Shown here piece after piece: positions 44,876-54,556 of a stretch of DNA of 64,000 nucleotides. The DNA is from Rosistilla oblonga (GTDB lineage: Bacteria > Planctomycetota > Planctomycetia > Pirellulales > Pirellulaceae): positions 5,029,339 through 5,093,338 of the forward strand of contig NZ_CP036292.1 in the NCBI RefSeq assembly GCF_007751715.1. Reading direction: 5' to 3'. Numbering within the stretch: the stretch's first letter is position 1; the number at the start of each line of letters is the position of its first letter. The notes below the pieces were generated by a model. The model saw only the letters and a list, made by a program, of their open reading frames with translations. It made no database searches and had not been told where the DNA came from. The translations under genes were made by a program, and so were the position numbers.

Positions 44876-45409
44876 CTAGGGTTTGACCGACAGGGTCACC
44901 TCACCCAGTTCTTTTTTGCCTTTGGCGTCGAGCATCTGCGGCGACGTGGCAGGCCATGTGAACGGGATCTTCACCAATTCACGGCCTCCGACTTCGCGCG
45001 ATGCTTCGACGATCAGGGTGTATTCCCCCGCCGGCAGATCGGCCAATTGAGGCTGCTTGTCGGTGAAGGTCAGCGAGTGCTTGCCGACCGGCCGGGTCGC
45101 TCCGGTGACGCCATCGACCGGCACGTCCAATGAACGGCCAGAGATCCGCCACCACTGCCGCAGGTCGGGCAACCATTTAGTGCCGTGCCCTTCGTTCGTG
45201 TCGCGCATCTGATACCAAACCGTCAGGTTGCGAATCTGTTTGCGGTCGGCGGTTTGAATCCAGGCGGCGACATACGGGCGGTGATATTCCGAAACGTTCA
45301 GTCGCGGAATTTCGATACTCAGTTCGATCTCCGCGGCCGTCGCCGGCGCGGCTGGCACGGCAAGCGCCAAGGCGAACGAAGCGGCAAGAAGGGGAAAGCG
45401 TTTCAACAT
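44876..45409 (-). CDS. DUF2271 periplasmic protein
   Basis: 177 residues from ATG 45409, beginning with a signal peptide (MLKRFPLLAASFALALAVPAAPATAA). The DUF2271 core is EYHRPYVAAWIQTADRKQ, then LTVWYQM and LPDLRQWWRISGR, ending with a GEYTLIVEASREVGGRE strand. ATG 45442 is an alternative that would put eleven residues before the signal peptide. DUF2271 proteins are nearly always next to PepSY-helix proteins and are proposed to help periplasmic redox reactions, possibly flavin-linked. It is 65 bp after the PepSY gene. Confidence 0.88.
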   Translation of the reverse strand: MLKRFPLLAASFALALAVPAAPATAAEIELSIEIPRLNVSEYHRPYVAAWIQTADRKQIRNLTVWYQMRDTNEGHGTKWLPDLRQWWRISGRSLDVPVDGVTGATRPVGKHSLTFTDKQPQLADLPAGEYTLIVEASREVGGRELVKIPFTWPATSPQMLDAKGKKELGEVTLSVKP

Positions 45410-45474
45410 GCGTCGACTCTTGTTGTTCAAGGAAACAGTCATGGAGAGGATGGTGAAAATTGGAAGCGTGGCGG

Positions 45475-46149
45475 TCAGTGGATCAACAGCAGCGCGAGCA
45501 AAAACGGAACGATCAGCCCCAGTCCGACCAGCGGCCACGTCATCCGCCGGTTTCTTGCGTGCAGGAACAATAGCCCCAAACCGGTAAAGCAAAACACGAG
45601 CGTTGCGATCGCAAAGATGTCGATGAACCAACTCCACGCCGGCCCCGTGTTGCGGCCTTTGTGCAGGTCGTTGAAATACGAGATCCAGCCGCGCTGCGTC
45701 CGTTCGAATTCGACTTCGCCAGCAAACCGATCGATGCTCACCCACGCATCGCTCCCCGGGCCCGGCATCGATAGATAGATCTCGTCCTCGCTCCATTCGG
45801 CGTCGCGCGATCCGATCGCGATCCCCGTTTGATCGCTCAACCAAGTCGCGACCGCTGGTGGCAGCGGAGCTTTCTCGGGAGGTGTCTGAGCGTCGATCGC
45901 GTCGGTTATCTCCTGCGGCAGCTCGATGATCTGGTGCTCGACGTCTGGAACCGTCTCGATCTGCGAAGCGTGATTCAGCGTGATCCCGGTGACCGAAAAC
46001 AAGATCATCCCGATCAGACAGACGGCCGAGCTGATCCAGTGCCATTGGATCATCGTTCGCAACCAAAACCCGCGTCGCAGCGTCTGGCTGACCGACGGCA
46101 GATCCGATTCGATCGGTGGCGTGGTGGTGTCGGAAGGTCGATTGTTCAA
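45475..46149 (-). CDS. PepSY-associated transmembrane protein
   Basis: 224 residues from TTG 46149, chosen because GGAGAG sits six bases upstream and no ATG or GTG fits before the first helix. Three membrane helices are seen (about 33-55, 160-183 and 195-215), with a periplasmic PepSY-like loop holding [25 protein letters not shown], typical of this family. In such proteins histidines in the helices (WHW, LNHA, DLHKG) bind haem, so this may relay electrons from the diflavin reductase to a periplasmic ferric substrate. It is the first gene of the four-gene operon. No TonB-dependent receptor is seen upstream. Confidence 0.87.
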   Translation of the reverse strand: MNNRPSDTTTPPIESDLPSVSQTLRRGFWLRTMIQWHWISSAVCLIGMILFSVTGITLNHASQIETVPDVEHQIIELPQEITDAIDAQTPPEKAPLPPAVATWLSDQTGIAIGSRDAEWSEDEIYLSMPGPGSDAWVSIDRFAGEVEFERTQRGWISYFNDLHKGRNTGPAWSWFIDIFAIATLVFCFTGLGLLFLHARNRRMTWPLVGLGLIVPFLLALLLIH

Positions 46150-46883
46150 ACCGGACTCTCCATGGTGAGAGCGGGCAACATCGACGCACTTGGCCTGTCG
46201 AACAGTGCGGTAAGCGTTGGAGATTGCATATTGGTAGCCTTGAGTTTGCAGTACAAATCGGCGAGCACGACGCTGCCGTTGGATGCTGGCTACAAGGCAA
46301 AAATGCTTGGCGTCGATCGGTGCCCAGATGCGGCGGATGATCGTCGAAGCATTGCCATTTGCTGGCGGGAACAACCGGTTGCAAACAGTTTGCTGCCGGC
46401 TGAGACGACGCGTTATTGAGATCGCGTCGCAATAAGCGTAGTTGCCGCCGGCCTGGTTGGCAACCGGTGAAGTCGGAAATTCGTGGTCCTCTGCCAGAAT
46501 TTCCCTAGCGTTTTCCTTGGCCAACGCCCGCCGGCGGTCGATTGATCGCCGGCGGTGAAACTTCCGCCACCGCCGCGGCAAGCCCCCCACTGTTGGGCGG
46601 CTCGTGCGGATCGGACGCAAATATTTGTTTCCAGGGCTTCGTTCGGGAGATTCGATCGGCTGACTCGGGAATCAGCTGACCGGAGTGGCAGGGAAGCGTC
46701 GGAACGAGCCGTGCGATCGCGCTTCGAAACGGAGACCGATCGACGGAGTTGGCATGCGGGTTGCTTGAGGGGAGGGGCAACGGAAATTGCGTTTGAAGTT
46801 GTTGCCGGCAGAGCGGCGTCACTAATGAAACGGCGTCACCACCTTTTTGATCCTTCATCCACAGAAAAGTTGCCAACCTATAA
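46150..46883. other. Intergenic region before the iron operon and the ABC gene
   Basis: About 730 bases between divergent genes. I see no gene with family features; the open frames run antisense to, or as extensions of, their neighbours. An interrupted palindrome with arms TTATTG (46413-46418) and CAATAA (46430-46435) could be an operator. The unusually long span suggests decayed coding DNA or an undetected small RNA, but nothing specific supports this. Confidence 0.4.
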
Positions 46884-47666
46884 ATGAGCCAAGAAAAGCT
46901 AGCCGCCCCGCTGTCGGTCCGAAACGCGACCAAAACGTTTCGCCAGGGAGAGCGTGCGATCGATGCGTTGAAGGATGTCGACCTGACTGTTGAGCACGGT
47001 TCGTTTGTCGCCGTGATGGGTGCCAGTGGATCGGGCAAAAGCACGCTGTTGCACTTGATGGCGGGACTGACGCGGCCGACCGATGGAGCCGTCTTCGTCG
47101 ACGGCCAGGATCTTGCGACGCTTTCGGATCGCAAGCTGACCGAATATCGTCGCGACCATATCGGATTGGTCTTCCAATCGTTCAATTTAGTTCCAGCGCT
47201 CAGCGCCGCCGACAACATCCTGCTGCCGCTGTACGCCGCTGGGCTCAAACAGCCCCAGAAAAGTTCGTTGGACGCGTTGGCGGAACGCTTGGGAATCGCC
47301 GATCGCTTGACGCACCGCCCCGATGCGCTCAGCGGCGGCCAACAGCAACGCGTCGCGATCGCGCGGGCGTTGGCAACCGATCCGGCGATCGTGCTAGCCG
47401 ACGAACCGACCGGAAGCCTCGATTCGGTCACCGGTCAATCGATCTGCAAACTGCTGCGTGAATTATGCGATCAACAGCAGCGGACGATCATCGTCGTGAC
47501 GCATGAACCAAGCGTGGCGATCTGGTCGGATCGCGTGGTGATCCTGAAAGATGGTCAGATCGTTGAATCGCTATCGACCCATGAATACAACGACGCCCAA
47601 GCGCTGGCAGCCCACTACCAAGAGATCTTGGGAGCGGGTGAACCAGCGATGGCGTCATCCCATTAA
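46884..47666 (+). CDS. ABC transporter ATPase (LolD/MacB type), no adjacent permease
   Basis: 260 residues. Walker A GASGSGKST (46-54), Q-loop VFQSFNLVPALSA, signature [15 protein letters not shown] and Walker B VLADEPTGSLDS are complete. The FNLVPALSAxENxxLP stretch and the TGSLDS end place it with the LolD/MacB/FtsE group, which powers FtsX-type permeases for lipoprotein release, efflux or peptide export. The usual permease gene directly downstream is absent: a DUF1559 gene follows after 300 bp in which I see no coding remnant. It may work with a permease encoded elsewhere. Confidence 0.9.
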   Translation: MSQEKLAAPLSVRNATKTFRQGERAIDALKDVDLTVEHGSFVAVMGASGSGKSTLLHLMAGLTRPTDGAVFVDGQDLATLSDRKLTEYRRDHIGLVFQSFNLVPALSAADNILLPLYAAGLKQPQKSSLDALAERLGIADRLTHRPDALSGGQQQRVAIARALATDPAIVLADEPTGSLDSVTGQSICKLLRELCDQQQRTIIVVTHEPSVAIWSDRVVILKDGQIVESLSTHEYNDAQALAAHYQEILGAGEPAMASSH

Positions 47667-47966
47667 TCGCCTCGGCGAAAAAACTGTTTCCATTCGTCGT
47701 GAAGTCGATTCCGATTTCAATCGGCGTCTGGAAAGATGAGCTGCCAATTTTGGAAGTTCAGAAAAGCGAAAACCTACGCACGCAATGGCTTGTTCCGTTT
47801 GGCGATACCACGCCAGCTCCGATCGCACCGATCGGCGGGAACAACCGCGGCCAGCAAGCAACAGAGTCTCTATCTCTTAGCCAGCCAAACTCGGTTTTCC
47901 ATGTCGCGGTCCGCGTTGGACCGCAAGCAACCGTTCCCGTTTGACTGCTTAACCAAGGAGATCTCT

Positions 47967-49067
47967 ATGATGGCATCGAGCCAACTTCTGCTTCCCTCTT
48001 CCCAAACTCCCGCCACATGTTCGTCCAGTGATCCCAGCGAGAAACGACGACGCGGGTTCACGCTTGTCGAACTGTTAGTTGTGATCGCAATCATCGGGAT
48101 CCTGGTCGGATTATTGTTGCCCGCCGTGCAAGCGGCTCGCGAAGCAGCGCGACGGATGCAATGCGGCAACAACATGAAGCAGCTCGGGTTGGCGCTTCAC
48201 AACTACGCTTCGACCTATAACGAAGCCTTCCCCAACAACGGCTGGTCCTATCCCGGCGGATACCCCAACGACTTCTCACCCTTTGCGAAACTGCTCCCCT
48301 TCATTGAGCAGGAAAACCTGCAAGACCTGATCGATTTCGACCTCTACATGGGACACCCGGCACTGGCCGACTTGCCGTTGGCGCTGCAAGCCGCCGCGGG
48401 AACGCGGGTTCCGACGTTCGAATGCCCCAGCGATGTTGGAGCCGATGTGCACCCATTGACCATGCCCTCGGGAACAACGATCCAAATCGCGGGGACAAGT
48501 TATGCGATGAATCAAGGGAGTGGACTCGACGGCGTGTTCCATCCTGGCAACGGCACGCCGTCGGACGGGTTGTGCTGGATCGGTGCGAAGATTCGCTTTC
48601 GCGACATCGTCGATGGAACTAGCAACACGATCGTGTTTGCCGAGACGACGATCGGGACGGGGATCGACATCGCATCGCCTACGCCCGTGCAGGATCCGCG
48701 TGCCTATCGCGCCTCGGCAACGTCGGGCGTCAACGCTGCGATGGCAGATGCCGCCGATGCCGGAGGACTAGCGGGGGTTCAGTCATTTATCGCATCGTGG
48801 AAGGGAGATCGGAATCACTATTGGTTGCGTGGCAGCGTCCCCAATGGCCCGGTGATGAACGGACGCTTGACGCCGAACAGCGAAGTTCCCGACATGACCT
48901 ACGGCTCTTCAAAAATGACAGCCGCCCGCAGCTACCATCCCGGCATCGCTGTGCTCAGCCTAGCCGATGGCAGCGTCCGCAATGCCAGCGATACGATCGA
49001 TCGCGCCGTCTGGCACGCCAGCTGGACGCGTCACGGCGGCGAAGTGAAGACCGTTGCGTCGCAATAG
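47967..49067 (+). CDS. DUF1559 pseudopilin-like protein
   Basis: 366 residues. A type IV pilin-like N-terminus, RRGFTLVELLVVIAIIGIL, has the prepilin peptidase site G/FTLVE and one membrane helix. The DUF1559 core (NMKQLGLALHNYASTYNEAFP ... PFIEQENL) and the C-terminal H-x9-DG motif (HPGIAVLSLADGS) are intact. Such proteins exist in dozens of copies in planctomycetes; they may form pseudopilus-like or envelope structures. ATG 47967 follows AAGGAG by six bases. The leader before RRGF is long (about 30 residues), which is common in this family. The 300 bases before it lack a recognisable gene. Confidence 0.92.
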   Translation: MMASSQLLLPSSQTPATCSSSDPSEKRRRGFTLVELLVVIAIIGILVGLLLPAVQAAREAARRMQCGNNMKQLGLALHNYASTYNEAFPNNGWSYPGGYPNDFSPFAKLLPFIEQENLQDLIDFDLYMGHPALADLPLALQAAAGTRVPTFECPSDVGADVHPLTMPSGTTIQIAGTSYAMNQGSGLDGVFHPGNGTPSDGLCWIGAKIRFRDIVDGTSNTIVFAETTIGTGIDIASPTPVQDPRAYRASATSGVNAAMADAADAGGLAGVQSFIASWKGDRNHYWLRGSVPNGPVMNGRLTPNSEVPDMTYGSSKMTAARSYHPGIAVLSLADGSVRNASDTIDRAVWHASWTRHGGEVKTVASQ

Positions 49068-49213
49068 AATCGCCCCACAGGTTCTTTTTATGATGCAACG
49101 TCTGCGAGGCTCCAAGCTGTGATTGCAACGGCTTGGAGTTTTCGTATCGCCTTCGTCCGTCTGCTGCTTCGAATCGCAGATCCACTCCATTCCACTCTTG
49201 CCGAAGATCTCCA

Positions 49214-50851
49214 TTGTTCAACACAAGTTCAACGCTTACGTGCCGCTTGCTAATTGCCTTGGTCGTGGTCGCCTGCAACTCATCCGCAAAATTGCGGGCC
49301 TCAGAAAATGCTTCACCACCGGCAGCGGCAACGCTTACGCTCGGCGAACCGCTAAACGATTCGCTCGACGCTCAAGGCAATTCGCCAACGATCGTCATTC
49401 CCGCATCCGCTGGGGACTTCATTCGTGGCGCAATCGATGGCGAACAACTGGTCCTGTCGCTCGTCGGTTCCGCTGGAAACCACATCCGTCAACTCACCGC
49501 CGGCCACGGGAAAACCCAAACCTTCATGTTTGTCGTCGGCAGCGAAGGCCCCTACGCGTTTTCGATCTCCGGTCCCGCGAAGGGAGAGTTTTCGTTGACG
49601 CTACGCAGCAGCATCCCGCTGGCCAAACAAAAGGCTCCGCAACCTGAACTGCAGAGCCCTCGTCTGCGTCAGCTGCAGCAAGAACTTTTAAAGGATCTAA
49701 GCACCGAGCGATTCTGGAGCGAAATCGGGGCAGCCGGAGCGCCGTTGGTCGAATCCGAAGGGGTGATGCCACCGCTGCCGGAGTCCGACGCTTTAGTGAC
49801 CTTTCTCTGGCGGGGCGATCATCACAACGTGCGGTTGTTTGGCGCGCCGTCGGGGGACCACGACGAACTGCATCGCCTCGGCGATTCCGATGTTTGGTAT
49901 CGCAGCTACCGCGTCCCTCGCGACGCCCGGATCGACTACCGATTCGCTCCCGACGTGCCAGTCTTCGACGGAACGCCATGGGAGCGACGCCGAGCGATCC
50001 TCGCCACGGCACAGCGTGATCCCTTAAACAAGCTTTGCTTCCCCGCCGATCCGGTCGACAACTACGACGGCAGCTCGGTCGTCGAACTGCCCGACGCACC
50101 GCAACCGATCTGGATCGAATCCAACCCCGAAACACCCCGAGGCGTCGTCACGCGACATCAATTGACCAGCGAGACGCTTGGCAACACGCGCGACATCCAT
50201 CTCTATCGACCCGATGGCTATCGACCAGGCGATCCAGAAAACGGATTGTTACTCGTCTTTGATGGCGACAAATATCTGCAACAGATCGACGCAGCAACGA
50301 TTCTCGACAATCTGATCGCAGCAAAAGCGATCCGTAGCACCACAGCGATCTTCGTCAGCAATCCGAGTCCCGAGAGCCGTTCGCTCGAATTGCCATGCAA
50401 TCCCGACTTCGCCAACTTCATCGCCGGCGAACTGATTCCTTGGGCGAGAACTCAAGAGATTACTGCCTCGCCAGCCAACAGCGTGATCGCCGGAGCAAGC
50501 TACGGCGGACTCGCCGCCGCATATATAGGTCACGCACACCCCGAGCTCTTCGGCAACGTCTACTGCCAATCGGGATCGTTCTGGTGGTCGTCGGGAAGTC
50601 GACCGACGCTACCGGCATCGGAACCCGAGTGGCTGGCACGCCAGATCGCCGACGCTCCGCGGCAACCGATCCGGTTCCATTTAGAGGCTGGCAAATTTGA
50701 AGTCGACATCCTCAATTCGACACGCCATCTGCGAGACGTGCTAACCGCCAAAGGCTACGCATTCACCTACCGCCAGTACGCCAGCAGCCACGGATATTTC
50801 TACTGGCGTTACACGTTTGCCAATGGATTGATCGACTTACTGCAGCCATAA
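49214..50851 (+). CDS. Fes-like siderophore esterase, probable lipoprotein
   Basis: 545 residues from TTG 49214. The N-terminus CRLLIALVVVACNSS has a lipobox-like VVAC, suggesting a lipid-anchored protein. Then come a pre-peptidase-like beta domain (LVGSAGNHIRQLTAGHGKTQTF, positions about 75-130) and an enterochelin-esterase N-domain (FLWRGDHHNVRLFG, LGDSDVWYRSYRVP). The alpha/beta-hydrolase domain has nucleophile GASYGG (Ser429) and a late histidine in SSHGYFYW. Fes enzymes cut ferric enterobactin in the cytoplasm, IroE-type ones in the periplasm; an anchored form fits the latter. The start is uncertain (TTG 49133 also possible). Together with the nearby reductase operon it suggests siderophore-iron release. 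Confidence 0.83.
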   Translation: MFNTSSTLTCRLLIALVVVACNSSAKLRASENASPPAAATLTLGEPLNDSLDAQGNSPTIVIPASAGDFIRGAIDGEQLVLSLVGSAGNHIRQLTAGHGKTQTFMFVVGSEGPYAFSISGPAKGEFSLTLRSSIPLAKQKAPQPELQSPRLRQLQQELLKDLSTERFWSEIGAAGAPLVESEGVMPPLPESDALVTFLWRGDHHNVRLFGAPSGDHDELHRLGDSDVWYRSYRVPRDARIDYRFAPDVPVFDGTPWERRRAILATAQRDPLNKLCFPADPVDNYDGSSVVELPDAPQPIWIESNPETPRGVVTRHQLTSETLGNTRDIHLYRPDGYRPGDPENGLLLVFDGDKYLQQIDAATILDNLIAAKAIRSTTAIFVSNPSPESRSLELPCNPDFANFIAGELIPWARTQEITASPANSVIAGASYGGLAAAYIGHAHPELFGNVYCQSGSFWWSSGSRPTLPASEPEWLARQIADAPRQPIRFHLEAGKFEVDILNSTRHLRDVLTAKGYAFTYRQYASSHGYFYWRYTFANGLIDLLQP

Positions 50852-50918
50852 AAGCTCAGCCGAAAAGAAACCTGGCCGAACTGAAGGCGAAGTGTCTAAG
50901 GAACAGTTTGCCGGCGGT

Positions 50919-51290
50919 CTATTCGCCTAGATTTTGCGGCTCGGGGACCAAAGCGCTGACCGAGTCGGCGAACTTCTGCAGGCTATCGGCAGGTTTCTCG
51001 CCGGCTTGCAGTTCCGACTGCAGCGTTTTGGCCGCGTCGCGCAGTTCAACCAACTTGCCGCCGGAAGCTGCTGCTTGGGCATCAAGCGATTCCAACATGA
51101 TGCTCAACTTGCTTTGGATCACATCCGCTTTGCGTTCCTTCTTCGCTTCATCGATGAAGGTCCACACGACGCGGCCTGAATCCTGCAACATTTGGTCTTC
51201 CGTTGGAACGGGAGCTCCGCCGGTGCAACCAGCCAAAGTCAGCAAAGAGAGGCAGACACAAACAAGGGTTTTCGAAACAGACGACATCAT
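50919..51290 (-). CDS. Small lipoprotein downstream of a DUF1559 gene
   Basis: 123 residues. MMSSVSKTLVCVCLSLLTLAGCTGG is a lipoprotein signal with lipobox LAGC. The mature part is a mostly helical, charged segment (QSKLSIMLESLDAQAAASGGKLVELRDAAKTLQ shown by ends at about 60-92), likely coiled-coil. Tandem ATGs at 51290 and 51287 are both possible starts. It follows a DUF1559 gene on the same strand by 146 bp, a pairing repeated across planctomycete genomes, suggesting that the two act together in the envelope. Function unknown. Confidence 0.75.
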   Translation of the reverse strand: MMSSVSKTLVCVCLSLLTLAGCTGGAPVPTEDQMLQDSGRVVWTFIDEAKKERKADVIQSKLSIMLESLDAQAAASGGKLVELRDAAKTLQSELQAGEKPADSLQKFADSVSALVPEPQNLGE

Positions 51291-51436
51291 CGGTACAAGA
51301 TCCAGATTGCAATGGGAGGAACGTGAAGAGAGGCGAACCGTCGAAGCGACTAACGCAGCGAAGTCCAAGCGATCGCTTGGACTTCGGAATGCTTTGAGAG
51401 CCGGCAATTAACCTGCTCCGCAAGGCTTCTTCATTC

Positions 51437-52426
51437 TTAATACTGGCCGATCGGTTGGCCGTCCTGAATACGCAACAGGTTTTCGTAGATCGCTTCGTCG
51501 ATCGTCTCACCGATGAAGGTCACGCTACCGTCACAGAAAACCGTTTGCACGCCGCCGGGATGATAACTGCGTAGCGCCATCCCCTGCGTCGTGGTGCAAT
51601 CCGGGTTGTTGCGTTGGTTGAAGTTAACGTTGGTGTTGTCGTTGCTCGCGTAAGCGGTGCAGTCGGTTTGCCGCGAATCGTTTGGAGTCAGAAGACCATT
51701 GGCAAACGCCTGCGCTCGCAGACCGAAGAGCACACCGCTAGGCCAGCCCCATGCACCACGATCATCGCCGGTGTTGCCGGGCGTAGCGACGATGTCACCG
51801 GCAGCAATAACGTGCGATGTACCATCGGTCATGTCGCGAAACTTTGCACCGTACTGACCGGCCAACGAGAAGGGGCCCTTGTAGGTGCTGCTATTAAAGT
51901 TGGCGATGTCCTGGGTGTAATGCGTGCCGCCATTGGCTGCGTAGTTCCCCTTCGCAAAACCGTCATAGTCCTGGGTCAACCGAGACGCGACTCCGACATG
52001 CGAGGGGCAGATGTAAGCGTCCATCGGCTGGCCAGTGATGGCCGAGTTAACAGCGGAACGAGCCCGCTGGGTGAAATCCATCTGGTTGTATGCGGCTTGC
52101 TGTTCGATGAACGGCAAGATCATCACCATCCAAGTTGCACCCCAGTTTGCATCGCGGCCGTTGCAGCGGTTGCTGCCGTCCAAAGGCGGACTCTGCTTAG
52201 GTGCGGTGCCGGTGTAGATCGCCGCGCTCGGAAAACTCTTGAACGTGTCGTGGTAGTTGTGCAACGCCAAGCCGATCTGCTTCAGATTGTTGCTGCACTG
52301 CATCCGCCGAGCCGCTTCGCGAGCCGACTGGACCGCGGGCAACAACAGCCCAACCAAAATGCCGATGATCGCAATCACGACCAACAATTCAACCAGCGTA
52401 AAACCCCGTCTCGCGTTTCGGACCAT
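51437..52426 (-). CDS. DUF1559 pseudopilin-like protein
   Basis: 329 residues. MVRNARRGFTLVELLVVIAI is a prepilin-type leader with a short seven-residue pre-part. The DUF1559 core includes NNLKQIGLALHNYHDTFKSFPSA and MILPFIEQQAAYNQMDF, and the C-terminus carries HPGGVQTVFCDGS (H-x9-DG). It differs from the other copy in the window by its short leader and its DRGAWGWPSG loop, more common in the family. It is transcribed with the lipoprotein gene that follows. It likely anchors in the inner membrane and projects outward. Confidence 0.93.
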   Translation of the reverse strand: MVRNARRGFTLVELLVVIAIIGILVGLLLPAVQSAREAARRMQCSNNLKQIGLALHNYHDTFKSFPSAAIYTGTAPKQSPPLDGSNRCNGRDANWGATWMVMILPFIEQQAAYNQMDFTQRARSAVNSAITGQPMDAYICPSHVGVASRLTQDYDGFAKGNYAANGGTHYTQDIANFNSSTYKGPFSLAGQYGAKFRDMTDGTSHVIAAGDIVATPGNTGDDRGAWGWPSGVLFGLRAQAFANGLLTPNDSRQTDCTAYASNDNTNVNFNQRNNPDCTTTQGMALRSYHPGGVQTVFCDGSVTFIGETIDEAIYENLLRIQDGQPIGQY

Positions 52427-52846
52427 GTTCAGTAAAACCTCAAAGTACTCGTAGACTATTCAATCGAAAAAAATGGGAACTCTGGGGGGGATTTTGCTGC
52501 CATTCTGAAACTTGTCAATGCGCCGCCGTGCAATTACCGGACCCTATAGACAACCAATGGCCCCCGCAGCCCCGTTAATGCACACATCCACCGCTGCTTG
52601 GTGGCAAACACGTCATTCATTTTCTTTGTTTTCGTCAGCGATTTACGGGGCCCTACCAGACACTTTTGCCGGAAAACGCTACCGCACTGCGCCACAAGCA
52701 ACCATTACAGGCACGCAAACCAAGCCACCCAGGTGGCACAGAGAGAGTGTGGGGACTGGCTTGCCCAGCGGGCCGAGTCGGGGCAAGAATGGAGCCTTTC
52801 AGCGGAAAGCCCGCGAGAACCCATCAGCGCAAGAGGAAGCTTTGGC
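52427..52846. other. Intergenic region upstream of the DUF1559 gene
   Basis: 420 bases between divergent genes. On the minus strand a TTGACA lies at 52518-52513, about 90 bases before the DUF1559 ATG, but the spacing-appropriate -10 (AAAATC) is poor. No gene or repeat is recognised here. A frame open from 52598 runs into the small protein below but lacks a plausible start or motif before 52847. Confidence 0.3.
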
Positions 52847-53044
52847 ATGGAACCCAAGATTGTCAGCAGATTGGAACGGGAGATCGAAGCCGTTCTGGCG
52901 GAGCTCTTCGCCCGAACGGAAACTCAAGAATTTCCGCTGCAGCCGTCTCCCCAAACGCTCCACTTGATGGCCAAAGCTGCAACCACCGTCTACGAAACAG
53001 CTATCGAGAATCGCCAGCGCGAGAAAGACCAGCGTTCCAACTGA
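52847..53044 (+). CDS. Small helical protein, unknown
   Basis: 65 residues from ATG 52847, which follows an AAGAGGAAG ribosome-binding site. MEPKIVSRLEREIEAVLAE and HLMAKAATTVYETAIENRQ are amphipathic helices separated by a proline-bearing linker (FPLQPSPQT). It looks like a small soluble helical-hairpin protein. It precedes the sulfatase gene by 75 bp on the same strand and may be co-transcribed. I do not recognise the family. Confidence 0.55.
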   Translation: MEPKIVSRLEREIEAVLAELFARTETQEFPLQPSPQTLHLMAKAATTVYETAIENRQREKDQRSN

Positions 53045-53119
53045 TCTCTCTTCCACATCGCGTTTCGCGTGCAGCTAGAATGGCAACACCAAGTCCCCCA
53101 ACATCAAGCGAGTTTGTCG

Positions 53120-54529
53120 ATGTTCCGATCGATTCTATTTGCCGCGATCGCCGGCTTCTGTCTGTTCCGCTGCGAGATCAGCCCTGCCGCGACTCCCAAC
53201 TTCGTAATCATTTTCGCCGACGACCAGGGTTACGGTGACCTCGGCTGCTTCGGCTCCGAAAAGATCAAAACGCCCAACATCGACCGGATGGCGAAGGAAG
53301 GGCGACGGATGACGAACTTCATGGTCGCTTCGCCCGTCTGCACTCCGTCGCGGGCCGCTTTGCTGACCGGATGTTATCCCAAGCGTGTCGGCCTTCACAG
53401 ACACGTCCTCTTTCCGCAATCGACCAAGGGGCTGAATCCAGCCGAGCATACGCTCGCCGACCATTTGAAAGGGCTCGGATATGCGACGGCATGTTTTGGC
53501 AAGTGGCACCTCGGTCATCACCCCGAAACACTTCCCCGCCAGCACGGGTTTGACACCTACCTCGGGATCCCATACTCCAACGACATGAATCACCCGGACA
53601 ACAAACGCAAGTCGCGAGTGGCTTCGGACGACCTGTGGCGAGATCCCGGCAGCGCGGTGAGTTACTGGAATACGCCGCTGGTCGAAAACGAAACGATCGT
53701 CGAACTGCCCGTCGACCAGCGGACTATCACGCGTCGCTACACCGACCGGGCAATCGAGTTCATCCGCGAGAATCGCGAAAAGCCATTCTTCGTCTACCTA
53801 CCTCACAGCATGCCGCACATTCCGCTGTACGTTCCCGAGGATGCCTACGACGCCGATCCACAAAACGCCTACACCTGCGTGATCGAGCATATCGATGCGG
53901 AAGTCGGCCGGTTGATGGATACCATTCGCGATTTGGAGCTGTCGGAAAACACATACGTGATCTATACGTCGGACAACGGCCCTTGGCTGCAGTTCAAGAA
54001 TCATGGCGGTTCGGCGGGGCCGCTTCGCGCCGGTAAAGGGACCACGTTCGAAGGAGGCCAACGTGTTCCGTGTGTCGTCTGGGGACCAGGCCGGATCCCC
54101 GCGGGGACCCAGTGCGACGAATTGATGGGAACGATCGACCTGTTGCCATCGATCGCCGCCCTGACCGACAGCGAATTGCCCAGCGATCGCAAGATCGACG
54201 GGATGAATCTCGCCCACCTGCTGACCGGAGAAGCCGGAGAAGCCTCACGCGACGAATTTGTCTATTACACGTCCCACGGCGTGCTGGAAGGGCTGCGTCA
54301 GGGGAAATGGAAGCTGTTGGTCAAAGCGCCGCCGCAAAAGAAACCGTCGGCGAAGCTGAAGACCGACTCTAAACGGCCGCAGCGGATGTTGTTCGATCTG
54401 CAGGCTGATGTTGGCGAGCAGACGAACCTGGCCGATGCCCATCCCGATCGAGTTGCGGCGATGGAAGCACGCATGAAAGCGCTGGACGCCGAGATCACGG
54501 CAAACGCTCGCCCTACGTGGAACAAGTAG
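53120..54529 (+). CDS. Secreted sulfatase (formylglycine type)
   Basis: 469 residues. Signal peptide MFRSILFAAIAGFCLFRCEISPAA, then NFVIIFADDQGYGDLGCFG with the first metal-binding Asp pair. The active-site motif CTPSR (Cys74, converted to formylglycine) continues into AALLTG, and FGKWHLGHH and YTSDNGPW supply other conserved ligands. It would hydrolyse sulfate esters, probably of marine polysaccharides, in the periplasm or outside. Family S1, subfamily undetermined. ATG 53120 is chosen since it starts the signal peptide. Sulfatases are greatly expanded in Pirellulaceae. No maturase gene is in the window. Confidence 0.95.
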   Translation: MFRSILFAAIAGFCLFRCEISPAATPNFVIIFADDQGYGDLGCFGSEKIKTPNIDRMAKEGRRMTNFMVASPVCTPSRAALLTGCYPKRVGLHRHVLFPQSTKGLNPAEHTLADHLKGLGYATACFGKWHLGHHPETLPRQHGFDTYLGIPYSNDMNHPDNKRKSRVASDDLWRDPGSAVSYWNTPLVENETIVELPVDQRTITRRYTDRAIEFIRENREKPFFVYLPHSMPHIPLYVPEDAYDADPQNAYTCVIEHIDAEVGRLMDTIRDLELSENTYVIYTSDNGPWLQFKNHGGSAGPLRAGKGTTFEGGQRVPCVVWGPGRIPAGTQCDELMGTIDLLPSIAALTDSELPSDRKIDGMNLAHLLTGEAGEASRDEFVYYTSHGVLEGLRQGKWKLLVKAPPQKKPSAKLKTDSKRPQRMLFDLQADVGEQTNLADAHPDRVAAMEARMKALDAEITANARPTWNK

Positions 54530-54556
54530 CGTCGCGGAGCTCAACGAACGTAAAAG

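Noticed and set aside
46505-47431. 308-codon minus-strand frame over the ABC ATPase
   Set aside because: Antisense to an intact ATPase and without family features; its start lies inside that gene.
47736-47966. N-terminal extension of the first DUF1559 protein
   Set aside because: The frame is open, but ATG 47967 has a strong AAGGAG at six bases and the extension has no family sequence.
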